From: Quercus robur
Taxonomy: Eukaryota > Streptophyta > Magnoliopsida > Fagales > Fagaceae
DNA length: 64,000 bases
Reading direction: 5' to 3'
Assembly (NCBI RefSeq): GCF_932294415.1
Contig: NC_065535.1
Coordinates: 88,862,862 to 88,926,861 of the forward strand
The notes beneath the pieces were generated by a model. It was not told the DNA's origin, did no database searches, and saw only the letters and a list, made by a program, of their open reading frames with translations. Both the position numbers and the translations under genes were made by a program. Shown here piece after piece: positions 11,782 to 23,396 of the stretch. Position 1 is the first letter of the stretch; each line of letters opens with the position of its first letter.

Positions 11782-12135
11782 TATAATATGACAGCCAGCT
11801 TTTAAGGTAATTGATGAGTGCAGAAGAACTTATCAGAACTAGAATCAATTGCGCTAGAAGAGACAATGAAATTGCAGGCTCTAAAACATCTTTGTGGTGA
11901 AAATTTTGTTCTTAGCTTGATCATATTACCTTTTGTTTGTTTTTGTGTGTTGTGGACCTGTGGTCCAAAAATGACTGCTGTGTTTTCATTCTGAAACCTT
12001 TAAAGAATTTCCATAAAGAAACCTTTAAAGAAACTGCTGTGTTTCTTTAATTTCTTCATCAGCTTCTTGACACAATCTTACACAGTATAATCCAACTTTC
12101 CTAATACAATGATTACAACCCTCTGCAACATATGG
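10532..12135. repeat. 1.4-kb block bounded by 96-bp direct repeats
   Basis: A 96-bp stretch at 10532-10627 recurs at 12040-12135 with about four mismatches (TTCTTCATCAGCTTCTTGAC is shared). The paralogous position upstream of copy C (about 25990-26080) has a single, diverged version, so the 1412 bp between the repeats (10628-12039) look like an insertion or a local duplication. Inside are a pyrimidine-rich leader, an ATGGCCGAATCTCAG start at 10854 with CAC/CCG repeats, and an (AT)n run at about 11751-11785. I do not recognise a protein there. No terminal inverted repeat is seen. Confidence 0.6.
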
Positions 12136-12830
12136 TCGTCACACAGAATTTCTCAAATTTAAAAGCTGACACCGTCTCCATGCCATTCATCAAAAAGCAA
12201 ATCCACTATGTAAAATTTCAAAATAAACATTTATGCTTAATTGCTTTTTATGATTGGTCATGGGGCCTCTCTACTTTGAAATTATATGCTTTTTGAAAAA
12301 TATAGGTTTTTGTTCCTACTATTCACCTGGTTCAATGCAAAAACTTAGAATAATCACATAATTAGACTCAAAAAGCACCATTTGTAAATTTTACCAAAGG
12401 CATTAAATTAGGTTTTAAAATCACAAACGCAAAACGTGGTAACTAATTAAACAAGCACCAAGCTGTACTTGCAAACAGTGCTCTTATACAAATTTAAAGG
12501 GAGAAGTACAGAATAAACCCTTCTTTGAAATATTCATTCTTGAAAATTACTTTTATCTATACTACTGTTTAAGAAGTTCTCTTTATTTAGAATCCTCATT
12601 TGTTTAATTAGTTTAAAAAAATCCCTACACCTCTATGTTTAAATAAAACTAAAGGACAATTCAGTAAAAATACAATCATAACTTCCACTAAAACATTGCC
12701 TAAAAAATAAGATTATTTTCCTGTTAATTTTCAAATTGCTTTATCCACTTATAAATTAGATTCTCAAAATAAAAATTATACTGTATGTATAAAATAAAAA
12801 AACAAGTTTTTTTTTTCTTCTATAAAAAAA

Positions 12831-12868
12831 GCCTTATCACACACGCGAAACGTGTGTGATGAGGCTAG
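12831..12868 (+). other. internal Helitron-type 3' hairpin plus CTAG
   Basis: ATCACACACG (12836-12845) pairs perfectly with CGTGTGTGAT (12851-12860). The stem extends by five more pairs (one G-T) to about 15 bp around a 5-nt loop, followed by CTAG at 12865-12868. It has the same design as the hairpin at 13323-13361, including the GAGGCTAG ending. Confidence 0.6.
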
Positions 12869-12881
12869 GAGTAATTTGTAT

Positions 12882-13068
12882 ATATTAAGAGGATTCAGAA
12901 AGTTAGTTATTGCTTTTTTTCCTGTCAAAAATATCCCTAAATTAATTAACCAACAACTTAAAAATAGGGTTAAATTAGTAAATTGGCAAAAGAAAGTTAG
13001 TTATTACTTTTTTTATTGTAAAAAATACCTCTACCTAAAACTTAAAAATGGGGTTAAAATAGTAAATT
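12882..13068 (+). repeat. two-copy tandem repeat inside the Helitron-like element
   Basis: A roughly 100-bp unit beginning near AGAAAGTTAGTTATT and ending near TAGTAAATTG occurs twice in a row (about 12897-12985 and 12990-13068) with scattered differences. It lies between the two Helitron-type hairpins. Confidence 0.55.
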
Positions 13069-13895
13069 GACTCTATATTGAAATGCTTTCTTGCTTCTAA
13101 TAAACTCCTACTTTTACGTTAATTTAAATTCCTACTTCTACTCTTTAACTCTCTATAAAATAGAATCATTCTTTTGTTAGTTTTAAAACTTCTCAAATTT
13201 ACATAATTCACCCCACGTATTCTTCTCTTTTATTTATTTTTTTTTTTTTTGTGATTAGAAAAAGTAGAAATCCTAAATTATAATAAGTGTAAATTATTAA
13301 TCTTTACCCAAAGATTAGAAAAGCTTCTGAGCACAAACGTGAGCGCGTGCTCAGAGGCTAGTTAGTATATATAAAGATTGAGATTCCCACACGTATGCTA
13401 TTGAATATTTTTGGAATGTTTTTACTTTTTCCACAAAAAGTGTGCGGGGAAGATGTCGGTAGGGCAAAGCAAAAAAGAAAAGAAAAACAACTATAATAAT
13501 ATTAATATTAAGAATTGTTGTACGTAATATGTAAGCAAAACATTTTTTTTTTTTTTTTTGATAACGTAAGCAAAACATTATTAGACGGTAAGAATAATTA
13601 GCAGTTCCTCCAATTGAAGACACATGAAAGCATATCCATGCAGGCAAGTAACGGATAAAAAAAAGGTTAACACGTTTATCTCTTAGTACGGCCTATCTGT
13701 GTGAAGAAACGTCTTCCAAATCAAGCGAAGGTGTTTAAACCCTGTAGAAGTGCATTACTTTTCCTTTCTTGGTTAAATTCACTCTTCTTTCCCTATGTTT
13801 AATTTTATAAGCATTGCAAGTGAAGGAGAAACTTTCAGTTCTTTGCGAACTTCTATTCAAAATCCATGCACTCCTTTATCAAAAGTTCTTATCCA

Positions 13896-13904
13896 TATAT
13901 ATAG
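13896..13904 (+). promoter_or_regulatory. possible TATA box for DUF4220 copy B
   Basis: TATATATAG lies about 30 bp before the inferred leader exon (about 13930-14011), the usual plant TATA-to-start distance. It is not clearly conserved upstream of copy C, so support is weak. Confidence 0.35.
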
Positions 13905-13929
13905 TATCTCTTTTTTTTTTTTTTTTCTT

Positions 13930-14011
13930 TGTAGATCTTCTTGTTGGCTCTTAACGACCATTAATTCTGTGTAGCTTCCTAGTCGGGGCAGGGACTCAAC
14001 TATATATTCAG
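13930..14011 (+). other. inferred non-coding leader exon of DUF4220 copy B and its 2.5-kb intron
   Basis: The sequence around GGCTCTTAACGACCATTAAT ends ATTCAG|GTTTGC, a good donor at 14012. The coding exon begins after a strong acceptor, CTTCTTGCAG at 16495-16504. The same donor and acceptor context is found before copy C (26852 or 27006, and 31118). Because both leaders belong to a larger duplication, conservation alone is not proof of splicing. The intron (14012-16504) contains no gene that I can support. Near 16166-16330 it holds a MITE-like stretch starting GTGTTTGGATACCGCTTATT, which resembles ones at 20718 and 25088. Confidence 0.5.
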
Positions 14012-16534
14012 GTTTGCTTACTGATTTTTAACTTAAAATTTTCATCATTATTCTTGTAAACTTATTGTGATGTTTAGGCTTTTTTTTTTTGAAAACCATC
14101 TTAATTTGTTATTTCACATTTGAGATTATGTTTGGAAGCTTTATCATGTTTTGGTGCTCTAGGTAAAGTTTACATTTACACAATGGTCTAAATCTATTAA
14201 ATAATAACAAGCACTTCAAAGACCATTGCTCATTCAATTTTTATTATCCAGAAGGAAAAAAGGAAAAAGTATAATACCCTTGCACTTTATGATTTTATCC
14301 CAGTTTCTGCACGCAGGCCTTGAAATAGACTAATTATAGGAAGCGATTGAAAAATATGCAAAGCCTAAAATAAAGGCTAAAGTTGGCCTTGCAACGAGAT
14401 GCGTAATCCAAACTCATTAGATAAGAGAAGTTGAATTAGAGCAAGAATTTTAGTAGTGAGCGTGATTAGTACTAACGGAAGATGTTACTATTTTGTTAAA
14501 CTATGATAGGGTGCTCATCAAACTTCAAGGTTCTAACATGTTACTATTTTGTTACCGAATTCTCAAAATTATATTAGTTTCATTTTGATCATAAAGCTAT
14601 TCTCTCTCTAAATTATGTGATTTTTTTATATTAATGTTAAGCTGCACATATGTCTTTAGTAATCTTAGGTTTTGCAGGTGGTTGTACTTTAATTTCTTAT
14701 ATATTGATTTAGAGGACTTTGAATTAATCCAGACCCTAATTAATTAAGTCTTTATCTTTTAAGATGGATTTAATTGACCTATAGCAACATATAGTACTAT
14801 ACAATCTAACATGAAATTTTTTTTAAAACCCACTAAGAGATTTAAATAAAATAAAAAACTAAGAGATATTTACATTTATGAGCATAGGTGATAGTTTAAA
14901 AATTATTAACAATGAGGTAGTGCCATAAGATCCACATAATTGATCAAATATTATAAAATAAAATATGAATCCATTAGGATTCAGAAATATACAAAAATAC
15001 ACATATTATTTAATTTATACATTTATGAACATATGTGATAGTTTGGTAATATGTGACAAAAGGAAAAATAATAAACAATGAAGTAGTTTTCAAAAAGATG
15101 CCCTTAAGTGTTCACATTTATCAAATTAAAAAAAAAAAAAAAAAACGATAGGATTGAGGATTCACATTTATGCAAAATTATTCATATATATTATGCAATT
15201 AAAACCTTATTATCATTTGTATAAGAGTCTCAAAGACCATTAATTATTCTCAACCAAAAAAAAAAAAAAAAAAGTCTCAAAGGCATTAAATATCAAGTGA
15301 TTTTAGATATATTATATGTAAGTTTTTAAATTTCAACAACTATATCAGTTTTCAAATATATGACAAAAAAGTAATTAAACTAATTATTTATTATGTTGTT
15401 GATGAACTACTAATTGCATTCATTACTATATCGATTTATATTTATTTTTGAATATTATTTTTTCAAACATATTGAAAGTGGGAGAGACTTATTAATCTGT
15501 TGTCCTCATTCAAATTATATATATTTTAACAACCTGCTTCCTCTTTTCTGTCTGAGGGGGCAAAACTAACTAAGTCTTATTTATTTATTATTTTTAAAAT
15601 CCTCCCCTTTTCTTTTTAGAAATGGATGTAATGATTATCTAGATGATATTGGAAAATATATTTCTAAATTAGTCCTTTATCTTTTAGTCTAAAAGAAGGT
15701 CTGTAACTAAATCATTTTCTATATTTTTAGTCTAAAAAATTAAATGATGGTAGCCAGTTCACAGTAGATGAATGGAATGCGACATTCATATTAATTGCAA
15801 TTCTTTATTATGGTCGGTTCACAGGCTGGGGGCAACATATCAATTATATATATTTCAAAAATTCTAAGACCATATAAAATGCTACAATTATCCACATGGT
15901 ATACTATGAGTAGTGGTTTATATAAAAGTGATATACAGCTAATTACAGTCTAACAAGTAAGTTAGTTGTGGTAAAAGTTAAATTATTTTATAAGTGACGT
16001 TATGATACTAAAACGATTCATTATATTTATGAGAGGCATAAAGGACTACAAATTTATTGGATAAATTTTATAAATTATTGTGTTACTATTTTTTTTTTTT
16101 TTTTTTTTGAGAATCACTAATTTCTTTTTAAAATGGTTTAAGTCGAACTATAGCAATTACATTTAGGATGTGTTTGGATACCGCTTATTTTACTAAAAAT
16201 TGAAAACTTATTACTGAAAATAATAAAAAAATAATTTTTGGATTACTGTTCACTCTCTAAACACTGTACATTTGCCTTAGTGGTTCATATCTCATGAACA
16301 GTACAAAAGGCGCTGGTCAAAAAAAAAAAAAATAATGAAAACGTAAACACAACCATGAAACATGTATTTATTGTCGCTTAAGTTTATAAGCTTTTTATAG
16401 TAAATTTATAATAATTTTATAATTTTCCTACACGTATATAGGTTTCGTAGATGTACTTCGCCAATACTTTTTAAGTAATTAAAGCTTTCTTCATCTTCTT
16501 GCAGCATTTCTACTATTTGTCAAAAGGAGAGATC

Positions 16535-18433
16535 ATGGTGAGCGTAGGTTACTTTAAGGAATTATGGGTGGACTGGAACATCGAAGTGCTAGTACTAGTG
16601 AGCTTTGTCTTGCAAATCATCCTCACTATCTTTGGTAGCCGCAGAAGATACATTCCTGGCATTGGTATAAGATTTGCAGTATGGTCAGCTTACTTGCTGT
16701 CCAATTATGTTGCAAAGATTGCTATAGGCAAGCTCACTGACATAGATACCAAGCAATTTGATCTGAGTGAACAGAAACTGAAAGGGTTGTTGGCACCACT
16801 GATCTTTGTGCAAATTGGAAGCCCGGATACCATAACTGCCCTCTCAATCGAAGACAATCGTCTGGGATTGAGGCAATTTCTTGGCCTACTCATCCAAGTA
16901 GGGGTGGTAATTTTGATCATTGTTCGGTTTTGGAATAAGCACTCTTCTTTCTCATTTCTTTTCTTGCTAATGTTTTTGGCCGGTATAAGTAAGTATGGAG
17001 AGACAGTATGGGCTCTGAGTACAGCACTCACAGGTGAATCTGGCATAAGTATTTCAGAATTTGATCAAGAAGAAAATGTTCCTACTTTATTACGACAATT
17101 ACCAGAAAGCATTCCTGGTGTGGAATTGATCTTAAAGGCATATTATCGGTTTAGCTGTTTGAAGCCTCATCTTGAGAATTGGCTCTACAAGCCCTTATAT
17201 GAGTCTCTTCCATGGATGTCCATTGATGGATATTCAGCTGACGATGTCTTTAGAATTACAGATTCTGAACTTGGCTTCATGTATGATGTGCTCTATACGA
17301 AGGCACCTATTATATATACATGGCAAGGTTGTATTCTCCGTATCATTAGTTTCTTGAGTTTAGTTTCTACATTATGTGGATTAGCAATCTTATCTAGCCA
17401 TGCCTCTGCTAAAGTTAAACTTCAATATCTTGTATTCACCTATGTGTTGCTGATTGGAGGAGTTGTTCTTGAGCTTTATCAGATCATACTACTACCTTTC
17501 ACAGAGTGGGCAATACTCAAAATGATGAGGTACCATAACATGCCAGCGGTGATGCAATGTTTGCGAGTACTTGGCCCAAAGTCAAGTGAGTGGAAAAGAT
17601 GGTCCAATTTGTTGGGACAATTCAATTTGTTGAGCTTTTGTCTTCATGACAAGCATTTGAAATATAGTAGGTTCATCAAGTTTAGTGGCATCGACATGGA
17701 GCTAAGAAAGACCAGGAGTAGGGCACGTGTGGAATTCCCTAAGAAATTGAAAGAACTTATAGTGCATGAAATGAAAGAGGTAGATAATGCAAGAAATGCA
17801 AAGCCTGTCACACAAAGAGGTCATTGGGCACTTGAAAGGCATGGATGCCTCAATGATGAATTCAAATGGAGTGTCAAGAGAGAGTTTGATAAGAGCATTA
17901 CCATATGGCACATTGCAACAGACATTTGTTACCATTCAGATGTTCAATATGGTGTTACAAACTCTCAAATTAAGATGGGTAAATTGTTATCAAACTACAT
18001 GATGTATGTTCTTGTAATGCGCCCTCACATGTTTTACTCCACCACAGCAAATATCATATTCCAACATACCTACACCGAACTCATGATATTTTTAAGAACT
18101 AGACCATCCTTAGTAAAAGGTGAAGGAGAAGCTTGTAGGATTTTCAGGACGGAAGAACTTCCCGAAGAATCAGACTTGGATAAAAGAAAGGAAACCGTGG
18201 TCACATCTGATTGGCATGTACTAAAAGATGCACAAAGACTCGCCAGGAGTTTGATGAGCAAGGAGAACAAATGGATCATCATTTGCAGCGTGTGGGTGGA
18301 GATGTTGTGCTATGCAGCAAGTAACTGTCCAATGGAGTACCATGCTGAACAACTAAGGCGAGGTGGGGGTTTGATCACTCATGTTTGGCTTCTCCTAGCC
18401 CACAAAACAGATAAGTTCCATACCAGTGATTAA
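16535..18433 (+). CDS. DUF4220/DUF594 family membrane protein, copy B
   Basis: A plant-specific family of unknown biochemical function. The 632-residue frame is intact. ATG 16535 was chosen because the 36 upstream in-frame bases straddle a splice acceptor (CAG at 16502-16504) and because the start aligns with copy C at 31153. Hydrophobic segments lie at about residues 16-34, 47-65, 85-95, 115-133, 139-161, 267-286 and 298-320, with a long hydrophilic region after that. Family motifs seen are PLIFVQIG, SIEDNRLGLRQ, KYGETVWAL, MGKLLSNYMMYVL and, near the end, WVEMLCYAASNCPMEYHAEQ followed by RRGGGLITHVW (DUF594). TAA is at 18431-18433. Close identity to copy C and the stub at 7075-7247 marks a tandem array. 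I am confident of the family but cannot state its role. Confidence 0.93.
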   Translation: MVSVGYFKELWVDWNIEVLVLVSFVLQIILTIFGSRRRYIPGIGIRFAVWSAYLLSNYVAKIAIGKLTDIDTKQFDLSEQKLKGLLAPLIFVQIGSPDTITALSIEDNRLGLRQFLGLLIQVGVVILIIVRFWNKHSSFSFLFLLMFLAGISKYGETVWALSTALTGESGISISEFDQEENVPTLLRQLPESIPGVELILKAYYRFSCLKPHLENWLYKPLYESLPWMSIDGYSADDVFRITDSELGFMYDVLYTKAPIIYTWQGCILRIISFLSLVSTLCGLAILSSHASAKVKLQYLVFTYVLLIGGVVLELYQIILLPFTEWAILKMMRYHNMPAVMQCLRVLGPKSSEWKRWSNLLGQFNLLSFCLHDKHLKYSRFIKFSGIDMELRKTRSRARVEFPKKLKELIVHEMKEVDNARNAKPVTQRGHWALERHGCLNDEFKWSVKREFDKSITIWHIATDICYHSDVQYGVTNSQIKMGKLLSNYMMYVLVMRPHMFYSTTANIIFQHTYTELMIFLRTRPSLVKGEGEACRIFRTEELPEESDLDKRKETVVTSDWHVLKDAQRLARSLMSKENKWIIICSVWVEMLCYAASNCPMEYHAEQLRRGGGLITHVWLLLAHKTDKFHTSD

Positions 18434-18812
18434 AGTATTTTAGCAATCACATTTTGCAGACAAAAAAAAAAAAAAAAATTGAAGCCTTGTAACTCAATTG
18501 GCTTCCTTCTGGTGCCAACACCAAACCAATTCAGAAAGGATTATTGCTCATTGATTTTATTTAATTTTATTTCAATTGTTATTTTATTTTTAAATTAAAT
18601 CTAAAATTGATTACATGATTTCTTTCCTTATTTGCGGTACATCTAGAAGCCTTACTTAAAATTATTGTGATATGTTTAATTTCAAAAGCCATAATTATTT
18701 CTTGCGCAATTAGCACCTCTTGATATTTCTAATAGAAATATCTATGATTCAAACCTCTTTATCACCCTAAAAAAATTAAATCAGAATTTGATGAATAATT
18801 AGAGCTATTTGC

Positions 18813-18846
<34 letters not shown>

Positions 18847-19239
18847 CATAATTTGATAATTAGAATGTGAGAGGGAAGATTTGAACCATGAATATCTCCA
18901 TTAAAAATAGTAGATGGTACCAACTAGTTGAACTATTTGTAAATTGTGATGGTAAAATTATACATTGTTTCTGTTTTTCTTCGCTTGGTAGTATTTTTTT
19001 GGCACGTCTTCTAGCTACCATACGATTCTTACAAGTTAAAACCAATAAGTTGTGAAAAATAAGAAATCTATGAAGTCGTTGCCAGCTCTGAAAGCAAGGT
19101 AGTATGTGAGTATATATGAGATTCTGTTAATGACATCATGTAAACAAGTTAAATAACTAGAGCCTCCAACAGAATTTTTTTAATTGTCTTGTGCTTTTTT
19201 TTCTCCTTTTTGAGACGATAATGGTCTTGTGCCCCACTC
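18434..19239. other. 3' flank of DUF4220 copy B
   Basis: No gene is seen. It includes an A-rich tract right after the stop (18462-18478), a poly-T run at about 18817-18846, and a stretch (18984-19200) homologous to the flank of copy A. A transcript end signal cannot be assigned with confidence. Confidence 0.4.
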
Positions 19240-19620
19240 CAACATGGTTGGCTTTTCTGGTGTGGGAGCGAGAAGTGTTTCAATAACTTATCCAGCAGGC
19301 AGCAGCTGTTCAGGATGTAATCATGGAGGCTTTAATAAAAGCTAAAGACCTTGGTTTTAGACAAATTTAGATTCTCAGTGATTGTAAAAGGATTGAACAA
19401 GTTGCAATAGAAGAAGTCAACAAAGGTGGCTAGAACAAACTATGATGAGACAAACCTGCACTTTCTAACACAATAGGGTTTAACTTTTCACACCATTTTT
19501 GTACCTAAAGCTAACCTGTGTAATGTGTTAGAAGTAGCTTCTCTAGCTGCAAAATTTCCGATCCACTACTGGTGGATCTCTCCAAATCTTATGTAAATTA
19601 ACTTGGGTCCTGTATCTTTA
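19240..19620 (+). pseudogene. RNase H-like fragment of a non-LTR retrotransposon or related gene
   Basis: Conceptual reading gives VIMEALIKAKDLGFRQI and ILSDCKRIEQV, then further down a reading like EVASLAAKFP with several stops between. This resembles the RVT_3 (plant RNase H-like) domain that ends LINE polyproteins and sits in stand-alone plant genes. It shows the acidic SD motif and the helix before it. No RT or endonuclease sequence lies nearby. It is a short, dead fragment, and the identification is by motif impression only. Confidence 0.45.
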
Positions 19621-21589
19621 TGTTTTTTATGGTATCAAAAAAGAAGAAGAAGATCAGTTTATTAGGTTCGGCCTCAAAGAGTTTTTCCCATTTATTATTT
19701 TATCATTTTTGGATTGTAATTGGTTAATTATCACTTAGACTTAACTCGATCAATTTGTTAAAATTGCAAAAAGCCAATACTAGGATTCTAAATCTTAATT
19801 TTCAAATTTAATCGTAACTTTAGTAATTTTCATTAGAATAATACAAATTAATCTTATGACAAATTAGTGTAATTAAAATTCATCGACATAAAACCCATGA
19901 GAGCTTCCATAACAAATTACCTTGTGGACAGCCATTTTAGTTGTGAGTGCTTCTGACGAACAAAAGCTAATTACTGAGTGATCAAACATGTCTCTATTTG
20001 CCTCAGAATTTATTTATTTTTGGTTTATTTAGTTTATATACTATTTTTTCTTTAAAATGTACTTTTAGTTTTACCCAAGTTATTTTTCAAGCAAAACAAA
20101 TTACTATGTGATCTATATATAATTTTCAAGAGTGAAGAGACATAGCTATTATTTTGCATTAAACATAGATCTCATGCCATTATGTGATGCTATGGCCATC
20201 TTTGACTCCTAGAGACAATGCCAGGAAGGTCCGGTGAAAGAAGAAATTGCAAAATCAAGGGAGGTTTTTCTTACCTCGTTTTATATTCTCTGTGTGCATG
20301 AGTGGTAGTGGGTGGAGACTCAATGATCAGCTAATTTCACTTACACCAGTATCCTTACTGAAACTACCAAATAACCGCTTCCACCTCAATAGAAAGGTTC
20401 AATTTTTATGAAAGATTCACAAAGTTATCTTAAAACTTATGCTCCTGGCTTAGAAAGCAACTTTAGCAGAGCAGGTAAATAATAGTACAATAAAATATGG
20501 GTTATAGAATTTGTGGTATGTGATCTGACTCAGAAGAAATGAATTCATGTCTAAAAGAAACACATGCACACAAATAAGAAAATTCATGTCTAACTGCATT
20601 CGTAGAAAACAAATAGATACACCAAATAAAGTACTTTTACACTCATTTTACCAACCAGCAGCTTATTTTGTTCTATCAGCACATCAGCAACCCTCAAAAT
20701 CAAGCAACAAATATACTAAATGTATGTTTGGAAATCACTTATTTTGCTGAAATTGAAAACTTTTTGCTGAAAGTACTGTAAATAAAAGTAAAAATTAATT
20801 GAAATAGTACAGTAGGACTTATGAATAGTATAAAAAGTGCAGTAGGGCTATGAATAGTAGCAAAAATAAGCTGAATAGTAAAATAAGTTGACAAAATTAA
20901 TCATCTCAAACGGATACTAAACAGAGATTTGTTTATTTTGCAAAAAAGATGAGGCCATAGTATGGCTCCTCCTAATCTTAAACGATAATATACAAGCAAT
21001 ACAAAAGCTCTTAGCATCTTTTGAGCTATACCACAAAGCATCCACAATGAACCATCAATCTCATTTACTTGACAGTAGCACCTAAATAGACTAATTGACA
21101 CATTTTCAATACTAATCTCCTAGTTCAAGGCCATCCCAGTTTAGTTCCTCTGTTTATCCTCACACTTAGCTTTTAATTCAAATGCAGTTAGTGAATATTC
21201 CAGATGTGATGAACATCTTGAACCAAAACACATCAAACAACCTAGTATAACAATCAAAATTCCCGAATGTACCATTTGAAAAAATCATTAAATATTCAAA
21301 ACAAAAACGTAAATAAAAAATAACTGATCTTGACAGCATCACCAACCATAGGAATGTGTATTCAGAGTTAACACTACCTCTACCATGTAGCAATTATAGA
21401 AACACATTAACAGGCAATTATAGAAACATAAGAGCAACCTATCAGTTGAGGTTAAAAAAAAAAAAAAAAAAGGTGAGATAAAAAAAGAATGAACAATTAT
21501 ATAGTGAATCAGAATCGGTAAGAAAATACAAATAATGATCAAAACTTTGTTTACATGAAGTCAACAAGCTAAATTCCCTATCCCAAGTT
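19621..21589. other. intergenic DNA with one MITE-like element
   Basis: No gene is seen. Around 20718-20925 a MITE-like stretch begins ATGTTTGGAAATCACTTATT and ends CTCAAACGGATACTAAAC. Its ends are roughly complementary, and internally it is rich in TGAATAGT words and in GCAGTAGGGCT. Similar stretches occur at 16166-16330 and 25088-25372, which suggests one family. Confidence 0.45.
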
Positions 21590-21678
21590 CAGGGCCGGCT
21601 CAACGAATTTGGAGGCCCTAGGCGAAAGTTTTAAATGGGACCTTTTATTATATTTAATTATAAATTCATATATATTTT

Positions 21679-22203
21679 TCAATTAAAATTTATTTTTCTT
21701 GCTTTTTGAGAGGCAAAATTACTAATTAAATTTTTGCATTCAAGTTCCGCTAACATTTCCTTTTCAATTGATAATATGACTAATCTACTTAATCTTTCTT
21801 GTGACATAGTTGATTTTAAATAGGATTTTATTAATTTTAATTTTGAAAAACTTCTTTCTGCGGAAGCAACTGTAACAAGTATAGTTAGTAATATTCTGAA
21901 AGCAATACATGCATTCGAAAAAGATTCTAGCCTCTTTATATAATTTAGTACATCAATTGGAGAGTTATCATTTATTTGCAAAACTTCTTTTAAAACTTTT
22001 AGTTCTGAAAATAAATCTGAGCCATCAATATCTGAATAAGTTTCATGTGTAAGAAAACATTCAAGATTAAGACAATTTTTTTTCAAACTATCATTATCTA
22101 GTGATTTTAATTTTTCAAAATTAAATAAAAAACCAAAAATATTTTCATATATTTGAAATTGTTCAAACCTACTTTCAATTGAAGAAATAGCTTGATCTAC
22201 TAT
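21679..22203 (-). pseudogene. C-terminal part of the MYM-type hAT transposase
   Basis: The frame continues after the stop with VDQAISSIESRFEQF, then SDIDGSDLFSELKVLKEVLQ and the hAT dimerisation signature RILLTILVTVASAERSFSKL followed by KLIKSYLKSTMSQERLSRLV. This is the C-terminus of the same transposase, joined directly to the N-terminal part by an internal deletion. The full family protein is several hundred residues longer. A hAT transposase would bind the terminal repeats and cut the element out. This one cannot, having lost the catalytic core. Confidence 0.8.
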
Positions 22204-22572
22204 TTATAAAAAATAATTAATTTTAAAATATTCTTCAGTGGATTGTGTTGTCTCATCATTGACATTTTCATCAAACTGTTTCTTCCAACGGATTGTAGGA
22301 ATATAACTAGGTTGATCATTAATATTTTCACTCTCCTCTAAATTATTTTGAGCTTCATTATCAAGAATGGTGACATTACATGTTTGGACATTATCATGAC
22401 CACCTTCGTTATTATCATTTTGTTGTATATTTTCATTATCTTCCAACTCTTTTTGATAAATTTCTTGTTCATTTATGAAACCTTCACTCAAATTTTCTGC
22501 AAGATTTTGTTTTTTGCTAGTAATAAATTTGTCCATAGCTCCTTTTTGAGATTCAATTAGTTCTTCTCTTTG

Positions 22573-22615
<43 letters not shown>

Positions 22616-22651
22616 TTTTTCATATCCAGATGGATATTTTCTAGTAGACAT
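22204..22651 (-). pseudogene. N-terminal part of the MYM-type hAT transposase
   Basis: Reading on the minus strand from ATG at 22651 gives MSTRKYPSGYEKLK, then a long Lys run (the poly-T at about 22580-22613), then RQREELIESQKGAMDKFI. This is the usual start of 'zinc finger MYM-type protein 1-like' hAT proteins. The acidic stretch ELEDNENIQQNDNNEGG and the segment IPTIRWKKQFDENV follow. A stop at about 22204 and the missing TTF/DUF4371 core show that the gene is broken. The Lys run has probably expanded by slippage. Confidence 0.7.
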
Positions 22652-23057
22652 TTGTAATTAAAAAATATTTATGAATAAATGAAACACAATCTATAATAAT
22701 AAAAAAGAAAATTACAATTTAACTAGAATAATATAAATTTAATGTATAAAACAATATAACCTGGTTTATCAAAAGCACAATTGTAGCTTTACTTAATATG
22801 ATCACTTTACACTTTAAACCTGCACAAAAAAATTAAAATTAAAATTAATAAAAAGTAAATTATTCTAAATTTATAATTTTGTTATCAATACTCTTTTTTT
22901 TTTAGTAAAAGATTGAATCCACTAAGACCAATCCACTAGCAAAATGTGTAAGACTCAACTTGATTTACACTGAGACTAAGACCAGCCTAGAGCTAACTAT
23001 CCCTCCATGGCTCCAATCCACTAAATCTGATTTCTTCAAAAAAAAAAAAAAAAAAAA

Positions 23058-23396
23058 ACGTGTAAAGCCAAAAGCAAAAACAAAACAATACTTTAATTCT
23101 TTTAAGGGGTCCATTTGGACGGTTGGACCATTCCATAGCCAGATACCCTTCTAGAGAAATCTAAAGCCAAAAAGAAGACTTAAAACCCAGCAGCTCCTCT
23201 TCAAAAAAAAAAAAAAAAAAAACTAAGAATAAGACAAAACGTGTAAAGCCAAAAGCAAAAACAAAACAATACTTTAAATATTTTAAGGGGTCCATTTGGA
23301 CGGTTGTACCATTCCATAGCCAGATACCCTTCTACAGAAATCTAAAGCCAAAAAGAATGCTTAAAACCCAGCAGCTCCTCTTCAAAAAAAAAAAAC
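23058..23396. repeat. 181-bp tandem duplication inside the MYM-type hAT
   Basis: CGTGTAAAGCCAAAAGCAAA begins at 23059 and again at 23240. The copies share GGGGTCCATTTGGACGG and CCCAGCAGCTCCTCTTC with only a few differences, then run into poly-A. Confidence 0.85.

Larger units (their letters stand above)
12556..13361 (+). mobile_element. non-autonomous Helitron-like element
   Basis: It starts TCTATACTACTG after an A (12555) and ends with a hairpin and CTAG (13358-13361) before a T. This is the A|T insertion site and TC...CTRR structure of Helitrons. The terminal hairpin pairs GCTTCTGAGCAC (13323-13334) with GTGCTCAGAGGC (13347-13358). The paralogous site upstream of copy C (about 26255-26280) lacks these 806 bp and joins the flanks directly. 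A second such hairpin and CTAG (12831-12868) lies inside, suggesting a composite of two related elements. No Rep/helicase coding is present. Confidence 0.7.

Noticed and set aside
16499-16534. Upstream extension of DUF4220 copy B to a TTG codon at 16499
   Set aside because: It crosses a strong splice acceptor (CAG 16502-16504), TTG is not a usual plant start, and copy C starts at the ATG equivalent to 16535.
16705-17046. Minus-strand open frame inside DUF4220 copy B
   Set aside because: It overlaps a conserved coding exon in another frame and has no motif.
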